NCBI GenBank assembly: GCA_041492185.1
Contig: JBGPWL010000002.1
Span: 50,237 to 114,236 of the forward strand
DNA length: 64,000 bases
Reading direction: 5' to 3'
Source: JAOAPY01 sp041492185
Lineage (GTDB): Bacteria; Acidobacteriota; Blastocatellia; Pyrinomonadales; Pyrinomonadaceae
Below are positions 1 through 7,799 of the stretch, piece after piece. Position 1 is the first letter of the stretch; each line of letters opens with the position of its first letter. The notes under the pieces are model-generated. The model did not search any database, had not been told where the DNA came from, and saw only the letters and a program-made list of their open reading frames with translations. The position numbers were made by a program, and so were the translations under genes.

Positions 1-1159
1 AGACCGGCTCTTGCGTAATCGCCCGAGCGATCCGCTGGGCGATCAACTTAGACGCTCCTTCAGGGGCAATCGCTTGGATGAACGCCCGAACGATGTGTGG
101 CGGCGCCAGCGCATCGCGTGGAAGCAGGATGTACTCGCTCTCCCACCAGCTCGGCGCGAACTTCGCTTTGAATCGTCGCAGCCCCTCAAAGTTATACAAG
201 CCACCAAAACACCTGGCGACACCATGCACGGCATTCACAACCAACGCATTGTTGCCTACACGAATGTCGATTTCGCCTTCCCTGGCTAAGGGCGACGTTC
301 CCAGCGTCGCAATCCTGGCGCCGTCACGCTTCAGCGCGTTGAGTGCCTCGACAACGAGAATATCGGCAGTTCCGTTGGGAGCGTCAGGCAAACGCAGGAC
401 ATCTTCAAGATACCAACCATCGCGCATCGGGATCGGACTGGCGGCAAGAAAACCCACCAGATTGCCATTTGCATCACGCGCGGTGAAAAACTTTTTTCGC
501 TCGGCATGCTGGAAAAGATCGACCGCAAACAGCCAGCCAAATTTCATACCGCCGCGGCGAGTTTTCAGCCAGCTTTGACAGAGGAATGCTGTTTCCTGTT
601 TCAGCGCCAGATCGATCCGATCCACTTTCGTTACCCGCACACCCGCGCGTCGCGCCTGATTCACTCCCGCGCGGGCTTTCTTTGCGCGATCGCCACGCGG
701 TCCCCAGGTTGAGAGATCAAAGTAAGGCGCCGCTCCCACTTTTAACGCGCGCAGCCCTACGCGCTCGGCTTGCCGAGCAAAGCGCTCAGTGGCCGGCATG
801 AATGCGACGAATCGTCCCTGGTCGCGAGCAGCCTTAATAAAGCGACGCGTCAGTTCCGTCGTTTTCTCAGGACTTGCCAGCGGGTCCCCGGGCGCTAACC
901 AGACTTTGCCGAATTCGTTGTAGGCTATTGCGCCTTCGATCTGCGGACATGACCACAGCCGCGCGCCTGGGGCGATGCCGACCAACGAGTGGGCATTGTA
1001 GCCGTACGACTCCTGCAGCCGCAGCAGGGCGTCAGTGTGATCAATATCGAAGTGAGTGATCTGTAGCGGTCGAGCGCGAAGCCGAACATAGCGAGCGGCA
1101 ACCCCGGCGCCTCCGGCCGCCAGCCACCATAAATCGTGCACGGGGATATGTGGCAACAT
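1..1159 (-). CDS. DUF2156 / MprF C-terminal-type GNAT protein, 3' end beyond window edge
   Basis: An open frame of at least 386 codons runs leftward from ATG 1159 to the window edge without a stop; an in-frame TAA lies six codons upstream of the ATG. The translation matches the C-terminal catalytic domain of phosphatidylglycerol lysyltransferases (DUF2156, a tandem GNAT fold). Seen: LEDVLRLPDAPNGT at residues 251-264 and YNFEGLRRFKAKFAP at 322-336, both family hallmarks. In MprF this domain transfers an amino acid from tRNA to a membrane lipid. The multi-span flippase part of MprF is absent here; only a short hydrophobic stretch (residues 10-20) precedes the domain. It may therefore be a stand-alone DUF2156 acyltransferase with another substrate. 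The substrate is unknown and the C-terminus is not visible. Confidence 0.82.
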   Translation of the reverse strand, partial: MLPHIPVHDLWWLAAGGAGVAARYVRLRARPLQITHFDIDHTDALLRLQESYGYNAHSLVGIAPGARLWSCPQIEGAIAYNEFGKVWLAPGDPLASPEKTTELTRRFIKAARDQGRFVAFMPATERFARQAERVGLRALKVGAAPYFDLSTWGPRGDRAKKARAGVNQARRAGVRVTKVDRIDLALKQETAFLCQSWLKTRRGGMKFGWLFAVDLFQHAERKKFFTARDANGNLVGFLAASPIPMRDGWYLEDVLRLPDAPNGTADILVVEALNALKRDGARIATLGTSPLAREGEIDIRVGNNALVVNAVHGVARCFGGLYNFEGLRRFKAKFAPSWWESEYILLPRDALAPPHIVRAFIQAIAPEGASKLIAQRIARAITQEPV

Positions 1160-1441
1160 GCTTCGGCTCCGCTCTTAGCTTCAACCCTTCCGGGAAACGC
1201 GCGAGGTGGTTGAAATCGGAGAGACTATTGACAACATGATACGTTTGCGACGTGTACTTCTCTCAGAAGGCTCTCGGAATACCCTTTCTGATTCGAAATA
1301 ATCCGTCGCGCGCCTTTTCGCGATGCCGAGACAATACCACAATCCAAACGTTTCCAGAAAGCGGTCCTCGGTGTTTTTCAAGCCATCGGTTTTCCCCTGT
1401 AAAAGATCCCGTTAAATGAGGCCCTGGGAGTGACTCCGCAG

Positions 1442-1447
1442 TATAAT
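1442..1447 (+). promoter_or_regulatory. Possible -10 box upstream of the S9 peptidase
   Basis: The 336-base gap 1160-1495 lies between two divergent genes. It contains a perfect TATAAT at 1442-1447, about 50 bases before the chosen TTG start of the peptidase. No convincing -35 box stands at the expected distance, and TTGACA at about 1228-1233 has no good -10 partner. Nothing else was recognised in this gap. Confidence 0.3.
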
Positions 1448-1495
1448 CCCTCCGCTCGTTTCCAGCTCATCTGCAAGAAGCAAAGGAGTCTCGCC

Positions 1496-3610
1496 TTGAA
1501 AAAGCTACTGCTTGTCGCCGTGTCTTTGTGTGCGTCGCTGTCGTTCGCGCTCGCATTTAACTCCAGTTCGGTCCAAGCACAGGAAAAACAATTCACTCTT
1601 GAGCAGGTCATGAGTGCGCCCTTCCCTTCAGATTTGTCCGCGGCGCCCGCAGGCGGCAGGCTCGCCTGGGTGCTGAACGCCAGGGGCGTGCGCAACATTT
1701 TCGTCGCTGAGCCGCCCAACTATAAAGGACGGCAACTCACTTCCTACAGTGAAGACGATGGCATGGAGATTGGCGAACTGGTCTGGACTCCCGACGGTCA
1801 GTCGATCGTCTACACGCGCGGCGGCGACCTGGAGGGTTTTGGCGAGAATCCAAATTCGCGCAGCCGGCCCGAAGAACCCAAGCAACAGATCTGGATTGTT
1901 GCACTCGACGGAAAACCGCGTCTGCTCGCCGAGGGTCATTCAGGCGTCGTCTCTCGCAAAGGAGATCGGCTTGCCTTCATTTCCAGGCGCGACGTTTCGT
2001 GGGTGAAGCTTGATGGCAGTGAAAAGGCCGCGCCGTTGTTTCAAACAAAAGGACGAAGCGGATCACTTCATTGGTCGCCCGACGGATCGAAGCTGGCGTT
2101 TACGAGCGCGCGCGGCGATCACACTTTTATCGGCGTCTACGATCTGGCATCAAAGAGCATTAGCTATCTTGACCCCAGCGTCGATCGCGATAACGAACCA
2201 ATCTGGTCGCGCGATGGAAAACAGGTCGCCTTCATTCGTGTCCCGACTTCGCGCGAAGCATTCGCGTTTGGTCCAAGGCGCGTAGGCCGGCCGTGGTCCA
2301 TCCGCATCGCCGATGTCGAAACAGGGTCAGGGCGCGAAGTGTGGCACGCCGATGACGGCCCCGGCAGCGTCTTCCGTAACGTTGTCACAGACGATCAGTT
2401 GCTCTGGTCCGCGGATGATCGAATTGTTTTTCCGTGGGAGAAGGATGGCTGGACGCATCTCTACTCGATCCCTGCCTCGTCTGAATCGGGCCAGGCCACG
2501 CTTTTGACTCCCGGTGAATTCGAAGTCGAGCACGTTTCCCTCTCGCCCGACGCGAAAGAAATTATCTATTCGTCGAATCAGGGTGACATCGATCGGCGTC
2601 ACATCTGGCGCGTCTCCACCGCGGGCGGACTACCGGCGATCGCGATCACGACTGGCAACGGACTTGAGTGGTCGCCGGTCGCTGCCAGTGACGGCAAGAC
2701 GATTGCGTTTCTTCGCTCTGACGCGCGCCGACCCGATCGCGCTTCGATCATGACAGGCGGTGGCAGTCCCCAGGACCTGGCGCCGGAAACTGTTCCGAGT
2801 GAGTTTCCTGAAAACTCTTTGGTCGAGCCGCAACAAGTAATCTTCGACGCCGCTGACGGCATGAAGATTCATGGCCAACTTTTTCTGCCGCGCAATCTCG
2901 ATCCAGGCAAACGTCACCCGGCGGCGATTTTCTTTCACGGCGGATCGCGGCGCCAGATGCTGCTCGGCTGGCATTCCATGTACTACTACCGCAACGCCTA
3001 CGCGATGAATCAGTATCTCGCGAATCACGGTTACATAGTTTTGTCGGTCAACTATCGCAGCGGCATCGGCTATGGCATGCAGTTTCGCGAAGCTTTGAAT
3101 TACGGCGCGACGGGCGGCAGCGAGTTCAACGACGTGATGGGCGCGGGCTTGTACATGCGCAGCCGGCCGGACGTCGATCCGCAGCGCATCGGATTGTGGG
3201 GTGGATCGTACGGCGGATACTTGACCGCAATGGGCTTGTCGCGCGCTTCTGATCTTTTCGCGGCGGGCGTCGACATGCATGGCGTGCACGACTGGAACAT
3301 CGTCATCCGCAACTTTGTGCCCGCTTACGATCCAGCCGCCAATCCGAACGCTAGCCGTCTGGCATTTGAATCTTCGCCGATGTCTTCAATAAAAACCTGG
3401 CGCTCGCCGGTGCTATTGATTCACGGTGACGACGATCGCAACGTGCCCTTCAGCGAAACGGTTCATCTGGTTGAAGCGCTGCGCAATCAAGGCGTGGAGT
3501 TTGAGCAGTTGATCTTTCCGGACGAGATTCACGACTTCCTAAACTTTTCCGACTGGGTGCGCGCCTATAAAGCCTCCGCAAACTTTTTCGATCGGCATTT
3601 GAAGAAGTGA
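1496..3610 (+). CDS. Exported S9 family (prolyl oligopeptidase / DPP4-like) peptidase
   Basis: A serine peptidase with an N-terminal TolB/PD40-type beta-propeller and a C-terminal alpha/beta hydrolase domain. The TTG at 1496 is preferred to the ATG at 1430: AAAGGAG stands at 1482-1488, and the protein then begins with a classic signal peptide (KKLLLVAVSLCASLS... ending near VQAQ). That gives about 704 residues. The catalytic serine is in GGSYGG near residue 570, the aspartate in HGDDDRNVP near 645, and the histidine in EIHDF near 677. Propeller repeats such as WSPDGSKLAFTS are visible in the first half. It should act in the periplasm or outside the cell on short peptides, as known for the family. 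The propeller normally limits substrate size. No operon partner is seen. Confidence 0.9.
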   Translation: MKKLLLVAVSLCASLSFALAFNSSSVQAQEKQFTLEQVMSAPFPSDLSAAPAGGRLAWVLNARGVRNIFVAEPPNYKGRQLTSYSEDDGMEIGELVWTPDGQSIVYTRGGDLEGFGENPNSRSRPEEPKQQIWIVALDGKPRLLAEGHSGVVSRKGDRLAFISRRDVSWVKLDGSEKAAPLFQTKGRSGSLHWSPDGSKLAFTSARGDHTFIGVYDLASKSISYLDPSVDRDNEPIWSRDGKQVAFIRVPTSREAFAFGPRRVGRPWSIRIADVETGSGREVWHADDGPGSVFRNVVTDDQLLWSADDRIVFPWEKDGWTHLYSIPASSESGQATLLTPGEFEVEHVSLSPDAKEIIYSSNQGDIDRRHIWRVSTAGGLPAIAITTGNGLEWSPVAASDGKTIAFLRSDARRPDRASIMTGGGSPQDLAPETVPSEFPENSLVEPQQVIFDAADGMKIHGQLFLPRNLDPGKRHPAAIFFHGGSRRQMLLGWHSMYYYRNAYAMNQYLANHGYIVLSVNYRSGIGYGMQFREALNYGATGGSEFNDVMGAGLYMRSRPDVDPQRIGLWGGSYGGYLTAMGLSRASDLFAAGVDMHGVHDWNIVIRNFVPAYDPAANPNASRLAFESSPMSSIKTWRSPVLLIHGDDDRNVPFSETVHLVEALRNQGVEFEQLIFPDEIHDFLNFSDWVRAYKASANFFDRHLKK

Positions 3611-3672
3611 CCTGCGCCGTAACCGGGACGCGCACGCCGGGAACGCAGACATCCTGTCTGCCGTGGTTTGTT

Positions 3673-3731
3673 AGCCGCGTTCACGCGGCTTGCCCGCGAA
3701 GGGTTACTAGACCAGCCGTTTGACGGCTGGG
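3673..3731. repeat. Two short perfect hairpins (mini-hairpin repeat)
   Basis: Within the 278-base gap between the S9 peptidase and vsr, AGCCGCG-ttca-CGCGGCT (about 3673-3690) and CCAGCCG-tttga-CGGCTGG (about 3712-3730) each form a 7-bp stem. They lie 60-120 bases after the peptidase stop and lack a U-tract, so they look more like the mini-hairpin repeats at 14145 and 26411 than like intrinsic terminators. Confidence 0.5.
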
Positions 3732-3888
3732 TCGGTGCGCTCAATGGAGTTGCGTAGCCCGAGCGTGGGTCGGAGTTGGCGCGGATGGTGCTGCGTGATC
3801 ACGCGATCAAGCTTTATCTAAATAGATGATCTTGTCTATATTGCGTAGTTAGCTCTGGCTTATACTAGATATTGACATCGAGGTTCCT

Positions 3889-4320
3889 GTGACAGATACT
3901 TTCAGCCGCAAAAGACGTAGTGAGATCATGCGGCGTATCTGCTCCACGGATACGCGAGCGGAGTTAACCGTGCGGTCGATGCTTCATGGAGCTGGTTTCC
4001 GCTTCCGCCTGCATAGCAAAGATTTGCCAGGCAAGCCAGATATTGTCTTGCCGCGCTACAGGATTGTGGTCTTGGTGAATGGATGCTTGTGGCATGGTCA
4101 TCACAACTGTAGGCGAGGGCGTAGGCCCAAGAGCAATACTGATTATTGGAATCGCAAGATAGAACGCAACCGCGAGAGAGATCGTGCGAACGCTAGGCTT
4201 CTACGTGAGCGCGGATGGAAGCGTATTGTAGTCTGGGAGTGCGAGCTTAAGGATCCAGGCGCGCTTCGTCACCGGCTGATTTCGGGACTGACCGATGGCA
4301 AATTTTCGCAACGACGATAA
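3889..4320 (+). CDS. vsr: Very short patch repair endonuclease (Vsr)
   Basis: A 143-residue protein of typical Vsr size, starting at GTG 3889 after GAGGT. Vsr nicks DNA 5' of T in T:G mismatches left by deamination of 5-methylcytosine. Seen: the N-terminal SRKRRSEIMRRI segment, the metal-binding aspartate in LPGKPDIVLP (about residues 46-55), and the zinc/catalytic-type region VNGCLWHGHHNC (about 64-75). Its 3' end overlaps the start of the cytosine methyltransferase by 26 bases, so the two are probably translationally coupled. This is the usual partnership, in which Vsr repairs the mutations the methylase provokes. Base composition is more A+T-rich than the flanking genes, in keeping with acquisition by transfer. 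Confidence 0.93.
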   Translation: MTDTFSRKRRSEIMRRICSTDTRAELTVRSMLHGAGFRFRLHSKDLPGKPDIVLPRYRIVVLVNGCLWHGHHNCRRGRRPKSNTDYWNRKIERNRERDRANARLLRERGWKRIVVWECELKDPGALRHRLISGLTDGKFSQRR

Positions 4321-5344
4321 ACCGCTGAGGACAGCCTCATTCTTTTCCGGAATAGGCGGTTTCGACCTAGAAGGATTCGAGCAGGCTGGATTTCAGATCT
4401 CATTCCAATGTGAGATTGACCCATTCTGTAATGAAATTCTAGAAAAGCATTGGCCTAATGTTCCTCGCGCGAAGAATATTAAAGAGGTGACAAATGCAAC
4501 AATCCCTATTTCCGATATCTGGTTTGGCGGATTCCCCTGTCAAGATGTCTCGCTGGCGCGAATGGGGCCGCGAGCAGGGCTTAAAGGGGCGCGCTCTGGT
4601 CTCTTTCATGAATTTGCGCGACTACTTAGAGAGGGCCGTCCCAGAATTTTTGTTATCGAAAACGTTCCGGGCTTACTCTCTTCCCACAGGGGACGAGACT
4701 TCGGAACCGTTATACGAACGCTGGCCGACATCGGGTACAGTGTCGGATGGCGTGTGCTTAACAGCAAAGACTTTGGAGTCGCCCAGTCACGCAGTAGAGT
4801 CTACATTGTCGGATGTGATCGAGACCGGCGAGGTCCCATCGAGATACTTTTTGAGCCGGAATGCAGCGAAAGGGATGCTCAGAAGAGCAAATCGAATGGG
4901 AAGGCCTCTCTTTCCCCCTTTAAGGAAAGCCTTGGAGATCCTGTCCAAGGGCCAGTCTACCAACGAATAGCCTATTGTCTATATGCGTGCTCGGCTCGCC
5001 ACACTGGAACCGACTGGAGCCGTACATATGTAACGTACCCAGACGGCAGAGTAAGACGTCTGCTTCCCCGAGAGTGTGAAGGCTTGCAGGGATTCCCTGT
5101 GGGTTGGACCCGGCCCGTCCAGACGCATGACGATCCAGAGGATGTTGACACACTCCGCTATCAAGCCCTTGGGAACGCAGTCACTGTCCCTGTGGCAAAG
5201 TGGCTTGCCGAACGGATTCAGCGCTACGTGAATCTTGAAAAATCCAATTCTGAGGGGTTGACTAATAGGAGTCGGCCAACATACGAAGCAAGTCGGGACG
5301 TGGCCAGTGTGGCAAGTGCTGCGGCAGCCGCTCGACCGGTATGA
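4295..5344 (+). CDS. dcm: DNA (cytosine-5-)-methyltransferase
   Basis: A 349-residue C5 methyltransferase with motifs in canonical order: SAM-binding FFSGIGGFDLEGF (motif I, about residues 16-28), GGFPCQDVS with the catalytic cysteine at 82 (IV), IENVPGLLSS at 121-130 (VI), QSRSRVY at 164-170 (VIII), RLLPRECEGLQGFP at 255-268 (IX) and YQALGNAV at 289-296 (X). The target recognition segment between VIII and IX is short. The gene follows vsr with a 26-base overlap. It faces the HNH nuclease gene on the other strand, and the two genes overlap tail to tail by 83 bases. The protein should protect host sites from the HNH enzyme. Residues 66-225 are also covered by a second reading frame, described separately. 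Confidence 0.95.
   Translation: MANFRNDDKPLRTASFFSGIGGFDLEGFEQAGFQISFQCEIDPFCNEILEKHWPNVPRAKNIKEVTNATIPISDIWFGGFPCQDVSLARMGPRAGLKGARSGLFHEFARLLREGRPRIFVIENVPGLLSSHRGRDFGTVIRTLADIGYSVGWRVLNSKDFGVAQSRSRVYIVGCDRDRRGPIEILFEPECSERDAQKSKSNGKASLSPFKESLGDPVQGPVYQRIAYCLYACSARHTGTDWSRTYVTYPDGRVRRLLPRECEGLQGFPVGWTRPVQTHDDPEDVDTLRYQALGNAVTVPVAKWLAERIQRYVNLEKSNSEGLTNRSRPTYEASRDVASVASAAAAARPV
4494..4970 (+). CDS. Overprinted reading frame inside the cytosine methyltransferase gene
   Basis: A 158-codon frame lies entirely within the methyltransferase gene in another phase. Its ATG at 4494 follows AAAGAGGTGA (4481-4490), a near-perfect Shine-Dalgarno at a good distance. The product starts MQQSLFPISG and carries the phrases YERWPTSGTVSDGV and IETGEVPSRYFLS, then GMLRRANRMGR. 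From memory, hypothetical proteins with this plan (a SLFP start, WxxSG in the middle, ETGxVPxRYxLS and LRRA near the end) are annotated with many phage and bacterial C5 methyltransferase genes. No function is known to me. The conservation could be imposed by the methylase frame alone, so this is either a real overprinted gene or a well-preserved shadow. Confidence 0.4.
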   Translation: MQQSLFPISGLADSPVKMSRWREWGREQGLKGRALVSFMNLRDYLERAVPEFLLSKTFRAYSLPTGDETSEPLYERWPTSGTVSDGVCLTAKTLESPSHAVESTLSDVIETGEVPSRYFLSRNAAKGMLRRANRMGRPLFPPLRKALEILSKGQSTNE

Positions 5345-6428
5345 CTCCTACATTCTCCCGCAAGCGATCTAAGCTAAATTCGGGATCAAACTCGTGGATT
5401 GTGTGTTCCGCATCTTCCGGCATCTCACAAGTGTAACGTTCGTTCTCAAAGCGTAAGCGTATTATGGCTTCGTCGAATGCCCAGTGATGCAGCTTGCATA
5501 AGCATAGGCCATTGAAAACCTGATCTAATTCGTACTCGCTCCAAGGCAGTATGTGGGCAGCATCGACACCGGGCGAACTGTTGTACGGAGTCGGCGGAAA
5601 GTGCGCACCGCAAACAACGCATGTAGCTCGATAAGCGCTTCTAACATCTTGCTTAAAGCGCGCACTTGCAGGTCCCCTCGCGTTGGCCCATCGTTTCCAT
5701 TCTTTTATGGCACGCTTCTTTAACTCTATGTCCTCCGGATCCACGCTCTCTACATCCAAAAGAGGTTCGGGAACCTGATAGTGAAGGGCATCGCCTAATT
5801 TTGGTAAAACGTCGCCTCTCTCACTGTATACAATCCCTAAATCAGCGCTCTTAGTTGAAACGAGTCTTTGAATTGCGGCAACGAGCTTTTGGGTGTCTTC
5901 ACTAATATACCCACTGCGTACCATTTGCTCGTGTTGCGCTAATGAGGCAGCTATGTCGTCTGGGAATTCGCCCCGTCTGCTCCAGACTTCTCGTAATAAG
6001 CCGACCCGTTGCCTCAGGTTTTCTTCTTCCCCAAGATGTGATCGGTTCAGTACGGTAATCCTATTGACGCGCAAAACGGCTGTATCAGAACTGATACGTA
6101 GAACGCCGTCAATCTCTATGTGTTCTATCGCGTAAGCCCCGTCTTGCATCACAGGCTCGCCTGCACCCAATGCAGCTGTCTGACGAGCGGGATCCGGCAT
6201 CAAAAATGCCGCAGCAAGCTGCTTTTGAATTTGAATGTCAGCTCCTTTCATCCGGAGTCGTGGCTTGCCACCTTGTCTAATCAACCAAACGCGAGTGTGA
6301 ATGAGCAATCGACCCGGCAACTGTAGGCTTAGGGTGTGTCCTATGAGGTCGCTCGTACGTATCCCATTGAGTGAGCCGCTGATTTCGTACTCACCTCTAC
6401 CGCCGCTCGTTCGTCGCGAAATACGCAT
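5262..6428 (-). CDS. HNH endonuclease, probable restriction enzyme of the cassette
   Basis: A 388-residue protein with a C-terminal HNH nuclease domain: zinc-type cysteines C270 and C273 (CVVCG), DAAHILPWS at 289-297, FNGLCLCKLHHWAFD around 305-319. The N-terminal 250 residues are not recognised and may bind DNA. The gene converges on the methyltransferase and overlaps its 3' end by 83 bases, an arrangement typical of compact type II restriction-modification cassettes. The role as the cognate restriction enzyme is inferred from domain and position; the target sequence cannot be read from this. Composition matches vsr and dcm rather than the flanking genes. Confidence 0.85.
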   Translation of the reverse strand: MRISRRTSGGRGEYEISGSLNGIRTSDLIGHTLSLQLPGRLLIHTRVWLIRQGGKPRLRMKGADIQIQKQLAAAFLMPDPARQTAALGAGEPVMQDGAYAIEHIEIDGVLRISSDTAVLRVNRITVLNRSHLGEEENLRQRVGLLREVWSRRGEFPDDIAASLAQHEQMVRSGYISEDTQKLVAAIQRLVSTKSADLGIVYSERGDVLPKLGDALHYQVPEPLLDVESVDPEDIELKKRAIKEWKRWANARGPASARFKQDVRSAYRATCVVCGAHFPPTPYNSSPGVDAAHILPWSEYELDQVFNGLCLCKLHHWAFDEAIIRLRFENERYTCEMPEDAEHTIHEFDPEFSLDRLRENVGVIPVERLPQHLPHWPRPDLLRMLADSY

Positions 6429-6695
6429 CCTTCTCTTCTTCTTGTTGCCAGAACGTCTGTAGGACGTTGCTATTTTGCCAGATTAGCGGTGTTCTTTGCT
6501 ACAGTCTTTATCTAATCTCAACCTCCACCGGCTTCGCATCGTGTGAATCCTAGCCTGCGGGCCAGTTGGAGATGTTGACGCCGTAGAGCCAATCGGAATC
6601 GACCGTAACCGCAAAGTGAATGGTGATCGGCAGACCTCGCGAGGTGCGGAGGCGAACCGAAAACTTTCGATGGACTAAATAAAAGAAGAAATTTG

Positions 6696-6786
6696 AAACG
6701 CAAAGGTCGCAAAGTTTTTTCGCAAAGGGACGCAAAGAATTATCCTTCGCGTTACTCTGCGTCTGCCCTTTGCGCACTTTGCGTTT
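6696..6786. repeat. Inverted repeat built from CGCAAAG-type words
   Basis: The left arm has tandem AACGCAAAGG, CGCAAAG, CGCAAAGG and CGCAAAG words; the right arm carries the reverse complement (CCTTTGCGCACTTTGCGTTT) after a short A+T-rich centre. It lies in the 395-base gap 6429-6823 upstream of the HNH gene. The rest of that gap shows no gene, only a region near 6520-6660 with no recognisable coding signal. Copies with the same words are at 14418, 19596, 30092, 50421 and 54398. Confidence 0.75.
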
Positions 6787-6823
6787 GAGTTGATCGATCC
6801 GTCCGCATTATTGCTGGGACTTC

Positions 6824-7174
6824 CTACCGCGGACTCGTTAGTCGAATGAATCCCATGATCGCGCAGATCCCGGCGAGCAGAACGAAGAGATTGAAGAAAG
6901 TCAGCGTGGAAAAAACGAGGCTGTTATCCTTGGTTAGAAACCCAAAACCGAGGAGGATGAATTGCAGGTGAAAAAGAATCAAGCAAACCGCGGCAAACGA
7001 GAACCATCTCGCCGATGCGCCAAAAGCTCGCGCCCGGGCAAAACCGAGCACCGCCGCGATTAACCACGCGACCGCTCCAACCACTAACATCCCCAGCATT
7101 ACCGGAGCGAAGTACCAGGGCTCATGGAACGTCGTCTCAACTTGCGCCTGCATTAAAATCGAAGCGAGAAACAT
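6824..7174 (-). CDS. Small membrane protein of unknown function
   Basis: A 116-residue protein with three clear hydrophobic helices at about residues 22-46, 57-77 and 87-110, and a positive C-terminus (RLTSPR). I do not recognise the family. It lies 200 bases from another small membrane protein gene on the same strand (7373-7594), and both precede selB in the leftward direction. No catalytic motif is visible. Confidence 0.65.
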   Translation of the reverse strand: MFLASILMQAQVETTFHEPWYFAPVMLGMLVVGAVAWLIAAVLGFARARAFGASARWFSFAAVCLILFHLQFILLGFGFLTKDNSLVFSTLTFFNLFVLLAGICAIMGFIRLTSPR

Positions 7175-7372
7175 GAAGCAATTCTCCTGTCAGGTCTTTC
7201 AGTCTTGATAACAAACCAAAGCGCCGTTTGCGCATTCCTAAGCTCTCAGCACAAACGGCGTCAGTGGGTCATTTCGGAAAATGAAGCAGACCAGCAATCG
7301 CGCCTCGGCGCAGCCAGCCGCAGCGGCCCCGCCTTTCAGCCGACATTCTCACCAGGCGGCGCGGCGGCAGCG

Positions 7373-7594
7373 CTACTGCGTGATGTGGATCTCCTCTTCC
7401 TTGTTAACGTGACCAAGAAAATAGATCAGCGCGCAAATGAAGAACACAACGCCGCACCCGATCGCGTACCACATGTAGTGAGAGCCTGCGGTGTCTGAGC
7501 CCTTCGCTGTCACAAAGAGGTAGAAGAAATAAACTCCAGCCCCCAGCGAACCCAGACCCAAAACCACGGCCAGTATGTCTTTAAGGCTTCCCAT
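7373..7594 (-). CDS. Small two-helix membrane protein of unknown function
   Basis: A 73-residue protein with hydrophobic segments at about 7-29 and 42-62, and an acidic tail (NKEEEIHITQ). The start ATG at 7594 is preceded by GGAGG on the minus strand, a good ribosome binding site. The frame antisense to it on the plus strand lacks such features. Family not recognised; probably an inner-membrane protein. Confidence 0.65.
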   Translation of the reverse strand: MGSLKDILAVVLGLGSLGAGVYFFYLFVTAKGSDTAGSHYMWYAIGCGVVFFICALIYFLGHVNKEEEIHITQ

Positions 7595-7710
7595 TTTGAA
7601 CCTCCGCTCAATGCGTCAAAGTAATGAAGGTTAAGGAAAAAGCCGATTCTTATGGTCTATTTACTGGCCTGCATGTTAACGCCTGCGCCCGGGATAAGCA
7701 AGAAAAATAC

Positions 7711-7799
7711 GACACGGGGAAGGGGCGACGCGGGGACACGGGGACGCGATCCCCCTATCGCCGTATCACCCCATCTCCGCGTCTCCGCGTCTCGCAAGG
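7711..7799. repeat. Inverted repeat built from GACGCGGGG-type words, overlapping the selB 3' end
   Basis: Tandem GACACGGGGA, GACGCGGGGACACGGGGACG words face CCCCATCTCCGCGTCTC and CGCGTCTCG in inverse orientation. The right arm forms the last ten codons of selB and its stop. The layout is the same as in the CGCAAAG and CACAGAG elements elsewhere, but the word is different. Confidence 0.65.
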
